This document shows positions 18,620 through 26,599 of a stretch of DNA of 64,000 nt, in pieces (the first letter of the stretch is position 1; each line of letters opens with the position of its first letter). Under the pieces are notes generated by a model. It worked only from the letters and a program-made list of their open reading frames with translations, was not told where the DNA came from and ran no database searches. The position numbers and the translations under genes are program-made. Origin of the DNA: Flavobacterium sp. HJ-32-4 (GTDB lineage: Bacteria > Bacteroidota > Bacteroidia > Flavobacteriales > Flavobacteriaceae); the NCBI RefSeq assembly GCF_022532105.1, contig NZ_CP092832.1, positions 2,137,001 to 2,201,000 of the forward strand, read 5' to 3'.

Positions 18620-18651
18620 CAAATGTAAAGTATATTTTACATATGGACAAA
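18620..18651 (-). promoter_or_regulatory. Promoter with an embedded perfect palindrome (XRE operator)
   Basis: On the minus strand TTTG (18651-18648), about 20 bp, then TACATTTG (18627-18620) is a full Bacteroidota promoter. Between and overlapping these boxes lies ATGTAAA-gtatat-TTTACAT (18623-18642), a perfect inverted repeat with 7-bp arms. A dimeric repressor bound here would cover the -7 box. A further TTTTACAT half-site lies at 18670-18680. Confidence 0.75.
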
Positions 18652-18770
18652 TATTTTTTACTTTAGGAATGGTTTGTTTTACATTTAGTGAAAAATCGGG
18701 TACTGAAATTTTAAGATTTGATACGGAAAAACCGTAAAATCACCCCGTTTGGCCTCTCTATCTTCGTCAC

Positions 18771-20306
18771 ATGTTGACAAAGGTTTTTGGAAGCGCGGTT
18801 TTTGGGGTAGAGGCTACGACCATCACGGTCGAGGTCAATATCGATAAAGGAATTGGGTACCACCTGGTCGGACTCCCCGACAATGCAGTCAAGGAAAGTA
18901 GTTTCCGGATTGCGGCGGCGTTGAAGAACAATGAGTATGCCCTTCCGGGGAAGAAAATCACCATCAACATGGCGCCGGCCGATATGCGTAAGGAGGGGTC
19001 GGCTTACGACCTGACGCTGGCGATTGGCATTCTGGCGGCGTCTGGGCAGATACCTTCGGAAGACGTCGGGAACTATATCATCATGGGGGAATTGTCGCTC
19101 GACGGAAGCCTGCAGCCGATTCGCGGTGCGCTCCCGATTGCGATCAAGGCCAAGGAAGATGGATTTAAGGGTTTTTTCCTGCCTAAACAGAATGTAAACG
19201 AGGCGGCCATCGTAGCCGGACTCGACGTATACGGAGTTGAGAATGTTACGGAGGTGATCGACTTTTTTGAAGGAAAAGGCGTGTTGGAACCGACGGTTAT
19301 CGACACACGGGCCGAGTTTTACCGCACCCTCGATTTTCCGGAGTTTGATTTTTCGGATGTCAAAGGACAGGAAAGCATCAAGCGCTGTATGGAAATCGCG
19401 GCAGCGGGCGGCCATAACCTGATACTGATCGGGCCTCCGGGGGCGGGAAAGACGATGTTGGCGAAGCGGTTGCCCAGTATACTGCCGCCGATGACCCTCC
19501 GCGAAGCACTTGAAACAACGAAAATACATAGCGTAGCCGGCAAAGTAAAAGAAGCCGGCTTAATGAACCAGCGGCCCTTCCGCAGTCCGCATCACACGAT
19601 CTCGAACGTCGCCCTCGTAGGCGGCGGGAGCTTCCCGCAACCGGGAGAAATCTCCATGGCACACAATGGGGTTCTGTTCCTGGATGAGCTTCCGGAATTC
19701 AAACGGGAAGTGCTCGAAGTGATGCGGCAGCCGCTGGAAGACCGCGAAGTGACGATTTCACGCGCGAAATTTACGGTTACCTATCCCTGCTCGTTTATGT
19801 TGGTGGCGAGCATGAACCCGAGTCCAGGTGGTTTTTTCAACGACCCCGACGCGCCGGTGACGACCTCACAGCAGGAAATGCAGCGGTATATGGGAAAAAT
19901 ATCCGGCCCGTTGCTGGATCGCATCGACATCCATATTGAAGTGACGCCCGTTCCATTTGAGAAACTGTCGGACGAGCGAAAGGCCGAAAGCAGTTCTGAA
20001 ATCCGCCAGCGTGTGACCGCCGCCCGAGAACGACAATCTGCGCGGTTTGCTACGGTTGATGGCGTGCACTACAACGCGCAAATGTCGACGCGGTTGATTC
20101 GTGAATACTGCAAACTCGACGACGCGTCATTAGGCTTATTGAAAGCGGCCATGGAACGTCTCAATCTCTCCGCCCGGGCGTATGACCGTATCCTCAAGGT
20201 CTCACGGACTATTGCCGATTTGGCGGCTGCCGAAGCGATTTGTCCGGAACACATCGCCGAAGCGATTCAATACCGCAGCTTGGATCGGGAGGGGTGGTTG
20301 GGGTAG
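18771..20306 (+). CDS. comM: ComM/YifB-family Mg-chelatase-like AAA+ ATPase
   Basis: 511 residues: an N-terminal Lon-protease-like S5 fold (residues 1-170), a Mg-chelatase AAA+ domain with Walker A GPPGAGKT (221-228) and LFLDELPEF as Walker B, and the C-terminal Mg_chelatase_C domain ending in QYRSLDREGWLG. ComM is a branch-migration helicase that helps integrate incoming DNA during natural transformation. Length is normal and the gene is intact, but its last 15 codons are repeated in diverged form at 21062-21109 beyond mazEF. Confidence 0.94.
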   Translation: MLTKVFGSAVFGVEATTITVEVNIDKGIGYHLVGLPDNAVKESSFRIAAALKNNEYALPGKKITINMAPADMRKEGSAYDLTLAIGILAASGQIPSEDVGNYIIMGELSLDGSLQPIRGALPIAIKAKEDGFKGFFLPKQNVNEAAIVAGLDVYGVENVTEVIDFFEGKGVLEPTVIDTRAEFYRTLDFPEFDFSDVKGQESIKRCMEIAAAGGHNLILIGPPGAGKTMLAKRLPSILPPMTLREALETTKIHSVAGKVKEAGLMNQRPFRSPHHTISNVALVGGGSFPQPGEISMAHNGVLFLDELPEFKREVLEVMRQPLEDREVTISRAKFTVTYPCSFMLVASMNPSPGGFFNDPDAPVTTSQQEMQRYMGKISGPLLDRIDIHIEVTPVPFEKLSDERKAESSSEIRQRVTAARERQSARFATVDGVHYNAQMSTRLIREYCKLDDASLGLLKAAMERLNLSARAYDRILKVSRTIADLAAAEAICPEHIAEAIQYRSLDREGWLG

Positions 20307-20403
20307 CCACAAATGTAATTATAGGTTGTCGCAAATCCCATGGGCGAGAAATTTGCGTTACTTTTTGGCTGAAGAATGGGCATCTTCGGATTGAAAAAAG
20401 TAA

Positions 20404-20420
20404 TAACTTTGTATATACAA
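20404..20420 (+). promoter_or_regulatory. mazEF promoter box and palindromic operator
   Basis: TAACTTTG (20404-20411) fits TAnnTTTG. Overlapping it is the perfect 12-bp palindrome TTGTATATACAA (20409-20420), and a second half-site TATACAA follows at about 20426-20433 just before the mazE ATG. This is the expected place for MazE/MazEF autorepression. Confidence 0.65.
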
Positions 20421-20434
20421 AAGCAATATACAAA

Positions 20435-20680
20435 ATGGATGTATCTGTAATCGCCATCGGAAACTCGAAGGGCATTCGCTTGTCGAAAAACCTACTGGAA
20501 AAATACAACATCACAGATAAAGTGGAGCTGATTCTGGAAAAAGGCTACATCATTCTAAAGCCTAAATCCGAACCAAGGGCGGGTTGGGAGCACGCTTTTA
20601 AGAAAATGAACGAAAACGGTGATGATCATTTGTTGGTCGACGATGTTTTCGAAGACGAAAATCTTGAAGAATGGAGGTAA
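20435..20680 (+). CDS. mazE: MazE-like antitoxin (AbrB fold)
   Basis: 81 residues. The N-terminal half is a SpoVT/AbrB swapped-hairpin DNA-binding domain: VIAIGNSKGIRLSKNLLEKYNITDKVELILEKGYIIL. The acidic C-terminal tail (DDHLLVDDVFEDENLEEW) is the part that wraps and neutralises the toxin. The start is the ATG right after the palindromic operator; longer in-frame readings enter comM. It overlaps the toxin gene by 10 bp, which couples synthesis. The AT-rich composition differs from comM. Confidence 0.9.
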   Translation: MDVSVIAIGNSKGIRLSKNLLEKYNITDKVELILEKGYIILKPKSEPRAGWEHAFKKMNENGDDHLLVDDVFEDENLEEWR

Positions 20681-20994
20681 GTCAATATCAGATTGTTTTA
20701 GTAAATCTTGACCCAACAATCGGAAGTGAAATGAAAAAAACACGTCCTTGTGTCATCATTTCTCCGGATGAAATGAACAGATATCTTACGACAATTGTTA
20801 TTGCCCCTATGACCAGCAGTTCGAAATCCTATCCGACGCGGGTTGAAGTGCGTCATGAAAATAAAAAAGGATGGATCGTGCTTGATCAAATTCGCACCGT
20901 CGACAGGCGGAGAATTGTAAAAGTGCTAGGGGACTTATCCGAAAAAGAGTTCAAAAAAGTTAAAGAAGTGTTGCGGGAAACATTTGTAGACTAA
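20671..20994 (+). CDS. mazF: MazF/PemK-type endoribonuclease toxin
   Basis: 107 residues of the MazF fold: YQIVLVNLDPTIGSEMKKTRPCVIISPDEMN, where the beta1-beta2 loop carries the conserved GSEMKKTRP, then IVIAPMTSSS, RVEV, WIVLDQIRTVDRRRIVK and LGDLSEKE. The conserved R (KKTRP) and T (APMTSS) match catalytic positions of MazF mRNA interferases. The protein cleaves RNA when antitoxin falls, causing growth arrest. Paired with mazE upstream. The cassette lies between the two copies of the comM 3' end. Confidence 0.92.
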   Translation: MEVSQYQIVLVNLDPTIGSEMKKTRPCVIISPDEMNRYLTTIVIAPMTSSSKSYPTRVEVRHENKKGWIVLDQIRTVDRRRIVKVLGDLSEKEFKKVKEVLRETFVD

Positions 20995-21052
20995 ATCCCC
21001 ACCACACACAACAGCGCTTCCACCGTTCCACTTCCCATACGAATTAACGCAT

Positions 21053-21109
21053 CTAGCTTTGCAAGCCATCCAATACCGGAGTTTGGATCGGGAAGGATGG
21101 TTGGGATGA
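21053..21109 (+). pseudogene. Displaced, diverged copy of the comM 3' end
   Basis: The frame reads LALQAIQYRSLDREGWLG-stop, matching the natural comM terminus EAIQYRSLDREGWLG-stop residue for residue over 13 positions; 31 of 36 bases from the CAATACCG onward agree. No start codon or remainder of comM precedes it. It is best read as the original 3' end of comM pushed aside when the mazEF cassette entered, with the incoming DNA supplying a replacement end. The alternative is a local duplication of the comM tail followed by drift. Confidence 0.75.
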
Positions 21110-21487
21110 TTACGCCCGCTCGGCTAAAAGGCTCTCAATATCGGCCCGGCCCACAGGCTTTACGAGATAGTCGTCCATACCGGCGTCTACCGCCTGGCGT
21201 TTTTCCTCTTCGGTGTTGGCTGCCGACAGGCCGATGATACGAATGGCATTACCGGTCACCTCACGTCGTATGGTGCGCGTTGCCTCAAGCCCGTCCATGA
21301 TGGGCATGCGAATGTCCATAAAGATGAGGTCGGGTTGTTGTATGCGGGTAAACGATACTGCTGCTTCGCCGTCGCGGGCTTCCGAAATTTCGGCCTGCGG
21401 CGTAATGGATTTCAGCAGTGTTTTCATCAGCATCAGGTTGATAGCATTGTCGTCAACAATCAGGATGCGCAGCGTGTCGGTATTCAT
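21110..21487 (-). CDS. Stand-alone CheY-like response regulator receiver
   Basis: 125 residues, a single REC domain. Acidic pocket D12/D13 (LIVDDN), phospho-acceptor D58 (IFMDIRMPIMDG), S88 switch residue (IIGLSA) and K110 (YLVKPVG) are all present. There is no output domain and no histidine kinase nearby, so it probably works by protein-protein contact or as a phosphate sink. Its stop codon abuts the displaced comM tail (convergent). Confidence 0.88.
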   Translation of the reverse strand: MNTDTLRILIVDDNAINLMLMKTLLKSITPQAEISEARDGEAAVSFTRIQQPDLIFMDIRMPIMDGLEATRTIRREVTGNAIRIIGLSAANTEEEKRQAVDAGMDDYLVKPVGRADIESLLAERA

Positions 21488-21488
21488 A

Positions 21489-22820
21489 TCAGGAAATCCA
21501 TTTTAGAAGGCGTTGCAACAATTTGATTTTGGTTCCGTACGGCGGGTAGCGAAGGTCGACGTCGGGCCACTTACGTCGATACACCACAGGTTTGTGGTGG
21601 CTAAACGTATCGAAGCTGCGTTTACCGTGATAGGCGCCCATTCCGGAAGCACCCACACCGCCAAAAGGCAGCCGGTCGTTACTGAAATGTATAATGGTGT
21701 CGTTAACGGCGCCACCGCCAAACGACCATTTTCGGATCAAGCCCTCGGCAAACGAGCGATGGTCAGTAAAGACATAGAAAGCCAAGGGCTTCCCGTAACG
21801 TCCGAGAATGCGGTCGAGATCTTTTTCGGTGTCGTACTCCAGGATGGGAAGCAGCGGACCGAAGGTTTCGTCTTTCATTAGTTCGCTGTCAAGATCATCT
21901 TCGAGTAGCAACGTGGGCGCGATGTAGCGTTCCTCGCGTTTGGTCGTGCCACCGAAAACGACTTTGTCTGCGTCTATCAGTTTTGTGAGTCGGTCGAAAT
22001 GGTCAAGGTTGATGATTCTCGCGAAATCAGGCGACTTTGACGGATCGGCGGAGTACATTTCGATGATGACTTTCTTCATCTCGTGGGCCAATAACCGTCG
22101 TATGTGCGACTTGACCACGATGTAATCGGGTGCGATGCAGGTTTGTCCGGCGTTCAGGAATTTTCCCCAAACAATACGCCGCGCCGTTAGGGCGAGGTCA
22201 GCGGATGCGTCTACCACACAAGGGTTTTTCCCGCCTAATTCAAGCGTTACCGGAGTCAGGTGCTCGGCTGCCGCTTTGGCGACGAGGTGCCCCACACGGG
22301 TGCTGCCAGTGAAGAAGATATAGTCCCAGCGTTTCCGGAGCAGGTCTTCCGCTACGGCGGGTCCCCCCAGGATGGCTACGGCATGTTCGACTTCAAACAC
22401 TTCACGTACGATCTTGGCAACAAGCACTGAGGTGTCGGGTGCCAGTTCAGAGGGTTTCAGCACCACGGAATTACCCGCGGCAATAGCGGCGATGAGGGGC
22501 GCCATCGCCAGTTGGAACGGATAGTTCCACGGGGCGATGATCAGCACCTTGCCGTATGGTTCTTTATAAATGTAATCGGAAGAACGGAAATTCAGCAGCG
22601 ACGAACGCACCTTCTCCGGCCGGGCCCACGACTCGAGGTTTCGAATCGTTTTCCGCAACACGCCCAACACATAACCGGTTTCGGTCGCAACGGCTTCAAA
22701 CGCCGGCTTGCGAAAGTCGTGGTACAGCGCTTCGACAATCTCATGTTCATGGGCTTCTATCGCCCCTAACAAACGTTCGAGGGTGCGTTTGCGATGCGCG
22801 ATGTCGTATTTCGAGTGCAT
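21489..22820 (-). CDS. Aldehyde dehydrogenase (ALDH3-like)
   Basis: 443 residues of the ALDH superfamily, closest in layout to class-3/fatty-aldehyde enzymes (short, with extended C-terminus FDTFSHHKPVVYRR). NAD-binding segment APWNYPFQLAM and TGSTRVG; general base E194 (ELGGK) and nucleophile C228 (NAGQTC). It oxidises aldehydes to acids with NAD(P). The ATG at 22820 is chosen because the promoter box at 22836-22843 would start transcription downstream of the alternative TTG at 22838. It ends 1 bp before the response-regulator gene starts and may be cotranscribed with it. Confidence 0.9.
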   Translation of the reverse strand: MHSKYDIAHRKRTLERLLGAIEAHEHEIVEALYHDFRKPAFEAVATETGYVLGVLRKTIRNLESWARPEKVRSSLLNFRSSDYIYKEPYGKVLIIAPWNYPFQLAMAPLIAAIAAGNSVVLKPSELAPDTSVLVAKIVREVFEVEHAVAILGGPAVAEDLLRKRWDYIFFTGSTRVGHLVAKAAAEHLTPVTLELGGKNPCVVDASADLALTARRIVWGKFLNAGQTCIAPDYIVVKSHIRRLLAHEMKKVIIEMYSADPSKSPDFARIINLDHFDRLTKLIDADKVVFGGTTKREERYIAPTLLLEDDLDSELMKDETFGPLLPILEYDTEKDLDRILGRYGKPLAFYVFTDHRSFAEGLIRKWSFGGGAVNDTIIHFSNDRLPFGGVGASGMGAYHGKRSFDTFSHHKPVVYRRKWPDVDLRYPPYGTKIKLLQRLLKWIS

Positions 22821-22835
22821 AAGTCGGAGTATCCT

Positions 22836-22864
22836 CAAATATAACGAATTTCCCCTAACCTCAA
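22836..22864 (-). promoter_or_regulatory. Promoter of the aldehyde dehydrogenase gene
   Basis: On the minus strand TTG (22864-22862), an 18-bp spacer, then TATATTTG (22843-22836), a perfect -7 box. Transcription would begin near 22829, leaving a leader of about 9 bases before the ATG at 22820. Confidence 0.7.
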
Positions 22865-23559
22865 TCGGCTTTCAACGCGTTCCAGATTGGATCGGAGGGC
22901 AACGGTGCTACCAGCGTGATGGGTTCTTTTGACACGGGATGTGTGAAGGCAATCCGGCGCGCGTGCAGGTGGATACCGCCGTCGGGATTGCTGCGGTCGG
23001 CGCCGTATTTCAGATCACCTTTGATCGGGCAGCCGATAGCGGCAAGTTGGGCCCGTATCTGGTGGTGCCGACCCGTGTGCAGCTCGATCTCCAAAACGGT
23101 GTAATGTTCGAGGAGGTGCAGGGTGCGGTAGTCGAGCAGGGCTTTTTTGCTTTCCGGAACCTCTTTGGTATGGGCTTTTGCCGTATTGCTTTTCGTATTG
23201 CGGGTCAGGTAATGCGTCAGCGACCCATCGGGTGGGGTAGGGCGGTTTTTGACCGCGGCCCAGTAGGTTTTCGAAAGTTCCCGTTTCTGGAACAGCGCAT
23301 TCAGTCGCTCCAACGCTTTGGATGTACGCGCAAACACCACAATTCCCGTGGTAGGGCGGTCAAGGCGGTGCACCACGCCCAAAAATACCTCGCCTGGCTT
23401 CTGGTATTTCTCTTTGATATAAGCTTTTACCACATCGCTCAGGGGCGTATCACCCGTTTTGTCGCCCTGCACAATGTCACCCACCCGTTTGTTGACGACA
23501 ATCAGGTGGTTATCTTCATATAAAACCTGGAGGTTGTGGCTATCTGACCGTAGTTTCAT
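22861..23559 (-). CDS. RluA-family pseudouridine synthase
   Basis: 232 residues. The catalytic motif VVHRLDRPTTGIVVFA places catalytic D67, and further family motifs are LHTGRHHQIRAQLAAIGCPIKGDLKYG and GIHLHARRIAFTHP. There is no N-terminal S4 domain, as in the RluA/RluC-like single-domain members of Bacteroidota. It isomerises uridine in rRNA or tRNA; the exact target cannot be told. It lies 37 bp upstream of the ALDH start on the same strand, but ALDH has its own promoter overlapping this gene's end. Confidence 0.9.
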   Translation of the reverse strand: MKLRSDSHNLQVLYEDNHLIVVNKRVGDIVQGDKTGDTPLSDVVKAYIKEKYQKPGEVFLGVVHRLDRPTTGIVVFARTSKALERLNALFQKRELSKTYWAAVKNRPTPPDGSLTHYLTRNTKSNTAKAHTKEVPESKKALLDYRTLHLLEHYTVLEIELHTGRHHQIRAQLAAIGCPIKGDLKYGADRSNPDGGIHLHARRIAFTHPVSKEPITLVAPLPSDPIWNALKAD

Positions 23560-23695
23560 GCGTTAGGGGTAGAAGCGGCAGCCCCCGACGGTAGGAGGGG
23601 CTATAGCGGATGACCCGACCCGAGGCCGATGGAGGTTGAAGTGAGAGGAGACGAGGTGCCGAGGGGAACGCCCAAACCATTCCATGCAAAAATAA

Positions 23696-24514
23696 TCAGT
23701 ATTGTTCCTTTTCGTTCGGGAAGTCACTGCTTTTCACATCGGCAACATATTGTCCGATGGCCCCCGTCATTTGGTCGTAGAGGTTGAGGTAGCGACGGAG
23801 GAAGCGCGGACTGAACTCGTTGTTCATCCCCAGCATGTCGTGGATGACCAATACCTGGCCGTCGACATGCCCGCCTGCCCCGATTCCAATGACAGGAATC
23901 GTGATTTCTTTTGCCACTTTCGCGGCTAACTGCGCCGGTATTTTTTCAAGTACGAGCGCGAAACAACCCAGTTTTTCGAGTGTTTTCGCGTCTTCCAATA
24001 ACTTTTCGGCTTCAGCTTCTTCTTTCGCCCGGACGGTGTAGGTACCGAATTTATAGATCGATTGGGGAGTGAGCCCCAGGTGGCCCATAACCGGAATACC
24101 GGCGTTGAGTATGCGTTTGATGGATTCTTTGATTTCAGCCCCGCCTTCGAGTTTAACTGCGTGCCCGCCACTTTCTTTCATGATCCGGATGGCGGACCGA
24201 AGTGCCTCTTTCGGATCGGATTGGTAGCTGCCGAACGGCAGGTCGACGACCACCAGCGCCCGTTGTGCGGCGCGTACGACGGCCGAGGCGTGGTAGATCA
24301 TCTGGTCGAGTGTAATAGGCAGCGTCGTTTCGTGTCCGGCCATGACATTCGATGCGGAATCCCCCACGAGGATGACATCGACACCGGCCGTATCGACGAT
24401 GCGGGCCATGGTAAAATCGTAGGCGGTGAGCATCGAGATTTTCTCGCCGTTGTGTTTCATTTCAATCAGCGAGCGGGTCGTGACGCGTTTGTAATCTTTT
24501 TTGGCAACCGACAT
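23696..24514 (-). CDS. panB: 3-methyl-2-oxobutanoate hydroxymethyltransferase
   Basis: 272 residues. PanB makes ketopantoate from 2-oxoisovalerate and methylenetetrahydrofolate, the first step of pantothenate and CoA synthesis. Visible signatures: [30 protein letters not shown], the metal and substrate pocket [23 protein letters not shown], and [21 protein letters not shown]. The N-terminus is set at [11 protein letters not shown] (24514); the 77-codon upstream extension runs through the promoter of the divergent gene. Length is standard. Confidence 0.94.
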   Translation of the reverse strand: MSVAKKDYKRVTTRSLIEMKHNGEKISMLTAYDFTMARIVDTAGVDVILVGDSASNVMAGHETTLPITLDQMIYHASAVVRAAQRALVVVDLPFGSYQSDPKEALRSAIRIMKESGGHAVKLEGGAEIKESIKRILNAGIPVMGHLGLTPQSIYKFGTYTVRAKEEAEAEKLLEDAKTLEKLGCFALVLEKIPAQLAAKVAKEITIPVIGIGAGGHVDGQVLVIHDMLGMNNEFSPRFLRRYLNLYDQMTGAIGQYVADVKSSDFPNEKEQY

Positions 24515-24604
24515 ACGTTCTGTTTTTCGAGAGGTAAAAGTACGGAATGTTTTGTGGATGGTAACGCCGCGCGCGATTTTGTGACGTATAGCCAAACATC
24601 TCCC

Positions 24605-25042
24605 ATGAAAGCGATTTTTACCTGCATGGCACTGGCCATGGTAGCACTGGCATCGGCCCAGGAGCAGGAAGTGGAACAGGCCGTAACGGATTTCTTCGTC
24701 GCGTTCCATGCCAAAGATACGGTGGCAATGCGGCGCGCTTTCCACAAAGAACTCGCATTACAATCCATCTCTGAAACGCCGAAAGGCCCTGTGGTGACCA
24801 CCGAGACGGCGAAAGAAATGCTGGCAGCCATAGCCGGCATTCCGGAAGGCGTGGTGTTCGAAGAGCGGCTACTGGCCTGGAAGATCGACATCGATGGCAG
24901 CCTGGCCCACGCCTGGGTCACCTACGACTTTTACGTCAATGGGAAACGGAGCCACGGGGGCGTCGATTCATTTACACTGGTAAAGGAAGGGACGGCTGGA
25001 GGCTGGAAAATCCTGCATTTGGCGGATACCCGCCACAACTAA
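24605..25042 (+). CDS. Exported NTF2-like (SnoaL/DUF4440-type) protein
   Basis: 145 residues. A signal peptide ([19 protein letters not shown]) is followed by an NTF2-like cone: [33 protein letters not shown], then [28 protein letters not shown] and a final [11 protein letters not shown], typical of DUF4440/SnoaL_3 proteins. It is probably a small-molecule-binding or orphan periplasmic protein; no catalytic residues can be assigned. It is divergent from panB with a 90-bp shared upstream region and convergent with the next gene, whose stop abuts directly. Confidence 0.82.
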   Translation: MKAIFTCMALAMVALASAQEQEVEQAVTDFFVAFHAKDTVAMRRAFHKELALQSISETPKGPVVTTETAKEMLAAIAGIPEGVVFEERLLAWKIDIDGSLAHAWVTYDFYVNGKRSHGGVDSFTLVKEGTAGGWKILHLADTRHN

Positions 25043-26506
25043 TCAGGACGTCAATTGCTCGGGAATACTGTTGGGTTCGTACCCAAAGAGGTGGTGCTCT
25101 TTAATGAGTTCGGCCACACCTTCCGGCAACATGGCTTCCCAACCCTGGGCACCGCGGGTGATCATCTTGAGCACTTCACGTGAGAAGATGTTCAGGTGAC
25201 CCGGATCGAACTCTTCGATATCGACCACTTTTCCATTGAACTTGAAGAACTTATATAGCTCTTTCATACGCGGATGCACCTTGAGGTTCTCCGAATTGAT
25301 GAGTTCGCCCTCTTCGCCCAACATCGGGTAGAGGAATACTTTTAGGTCGCGATAGAACAGTTTTCCAAACGCTTCCAGGATGCCGCCGCTGAGGTGACGG
25401 TAGTATTTTTCATCGAAGATATCGACCAGGTTGTTGACACCCATCGCGAGTCCCATGCGGGCTTTGGTGTAGTTGGAGAAGTACTCCACTACTTTAAAGT
25501 ACTCCTGGAAGTTCGATATCATAACCGTCTGGCCAAGAGAACACAGAAGCTCCGCCCGATCCATGAAGTCGCGTTCGTCGATTTCGCCTTCTGAACGGAG
25601 GTTGGACAGGGTGATCTCGAAAATCACCAGCGTATTGTCTTTCTCTACTTTGTTTTCCTGCAGGAACATCTGATACGACTTCTCGTACATGTCCATATTG
25701 ACTTTCGTCACCGGACGGAAACTGCCGCGGAGTGCCAGGATGTTCTTTTTGTAAAGGATGGCGGCGGGCAATACGTTCTGTCCGTCCGGACCGAACATCA
25801 CCGCATCGGTCATACCGTTCTTGACGAGTTGCAAGGACATCAGACGGTTGTCGACGTTGGCGAAACGCGGACCAGCGAAATTGATTGTATCAATCTCCAA
25901 TTGGTCTTTGTCGAGGTGGTCGTAGAGGTACCGCAGTAATTTCTTCGGGTCGTTGTATTTGTAAAACGCGCCGTAGATCAGGTTGACACCCAGTATACCA
26001 AGCGTTTCCTGCTGGAGGCGCGCATCGGTTTCCCTGAACCGGATGTGGATGATGATTTCGTTGTAATCTTCGTCAGGTTCGATCTGGTATTTGATGCCGA
26101 CCCATCCGTGGCCTTTGTATTGTTTGGCGAAATCGATCGTGGCGACCGTATTGGCGTAGCTGAAAAACAGTTTGTTCGGATGTTTTTCGCGTTTGAGGCG
26201 TCTTTCAATCAGCGCGACCTCATGTTCGAGCATTTTCTTGAGGCGGCTTTCGGTAACGTAGCGCCCGTCTACTTCCTCGCCGTAAATCGCGTCACTGAAA
26301 TCTTTGTCATAGGCCGACATCGCTTTCGCTATGGTTCCGGAGGAGCCACCAGCGCGGAAAAAATGACGCACGGTTTCCTGTCCGGCACCGATTTCGGCAA
26401 ACGTCCCGTAGATGTTTTCGTTCAGGTTGATCCGGAGGGCTTTGTCCTTGGTAGACGGAATCGTCTCGATGACTTTATCACCTTTGAGTTTGATCTCGAT
26501 GCTCAT
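25043..26506 (-). CDS. Conserved Flavobacteriia protein of unknown function
   Basis: 487 residues, no signal peptide or membrane helix. The N-terminus (NLNENIYGTFAEIGAGQETVRHFFRAGG) and the rest are highly conserved in flavobacteria from memory. Databases sometimes carry names such as nicotinate-nucleotide adenylyltransferase for it, but I see no HxGH nucleotidyltransferase motif that would support this. The mixed alpha/beta sequence includes GPDGQNVLPAAILYKKN and MGVNNLVDIFDEKYY. The ATG at 26506 is used; an upstream TTG lies at 26524. Transcription probably starts from the -7 box at 26540-26533. Confidence 0.7.
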   Translation of the reverse strand: MSIEIKLKGDKVIETIPSTKDKALRINLNENIYGTFAEIGAGQETVRHFFRAGGSSGTIAKAMSAYDKDFSDAIYGEEVDGRYVTESRLKKMLEHEVALIERRLKREKHPNKLFFSYANTVATIDFAKQYKGHGWVGIKYQIEPDEDYNEIIIHIRFRETDARLQQETLGILGVNLIYGAFYKYNDPKKLLRYLYDHLDKDQLEIDTINFAGPRFANVDNRLMSLQLVKNGMTDAVMFGPDGQNVLPAAILYKKNILALRGSFRPVTKVNMDMYEKSYQMFLQENKVEKDNTLVIFEITLSNLRSEGEIDERDFMDRAELLCSLGQTVMISNFQEYFKVVEYFSNYTKARMGLAMGVNNLVDIFDEKYYRHLSGGILEAFGKLFYRDLKVFLYPMLGEEGELINSENLKVHPRMKELYKFFKFNGKVVDIEEFDPGHLNIFSREVLKMITRGAQGWEAMLPEGVAELIKEHHLFGYEPNSIPEQLTS

Positions 26507-26532
26507 TCCTTTATCAATACGCAATTAATGCC

Positions 26533-26540
26533 CAAAGTTA
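26533..26540 (-). promoter_or_regulatory. -7 box for the conserved unknown gene
   Basis: The minus strand reads TAACTTTG, a perfect TAnnTTTG, 27 bp before the ATG at 26506. No good -33 element is seen. It lies back to back with the plus-strand promoter at 26553-26582. Confidence 0.5.
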
Positions 26541-26552
26541 ACAAATTCGCGG

Positions 26553-26582
26553 TTTGGGGAACGGGTTATAGTGTTATTTTTG
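26553..26582 (+). promoter_or_regulatory. Promoter of the metallo-beta-lactamase-fold gene
   Basis: TTTG (26553-26556), an 18-bp spacer and TATTTTTG (26575-26582) match the Bacteroidota consensus exactly. The predicted transcription start near 26588 rules out the upstream ATG at 26528 and supports the TTG start at 26600. Confidence 0.8.
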
Positions 26583-26599
26583 TACTAAAACCCGGCTGT

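Noticed and set aside
24062..24604. N-terminal extension of the NTF2-like protein
   Set aside because: It is the antisense of panB; the signal peptide [12 protein letters not shown] begins at 24605.
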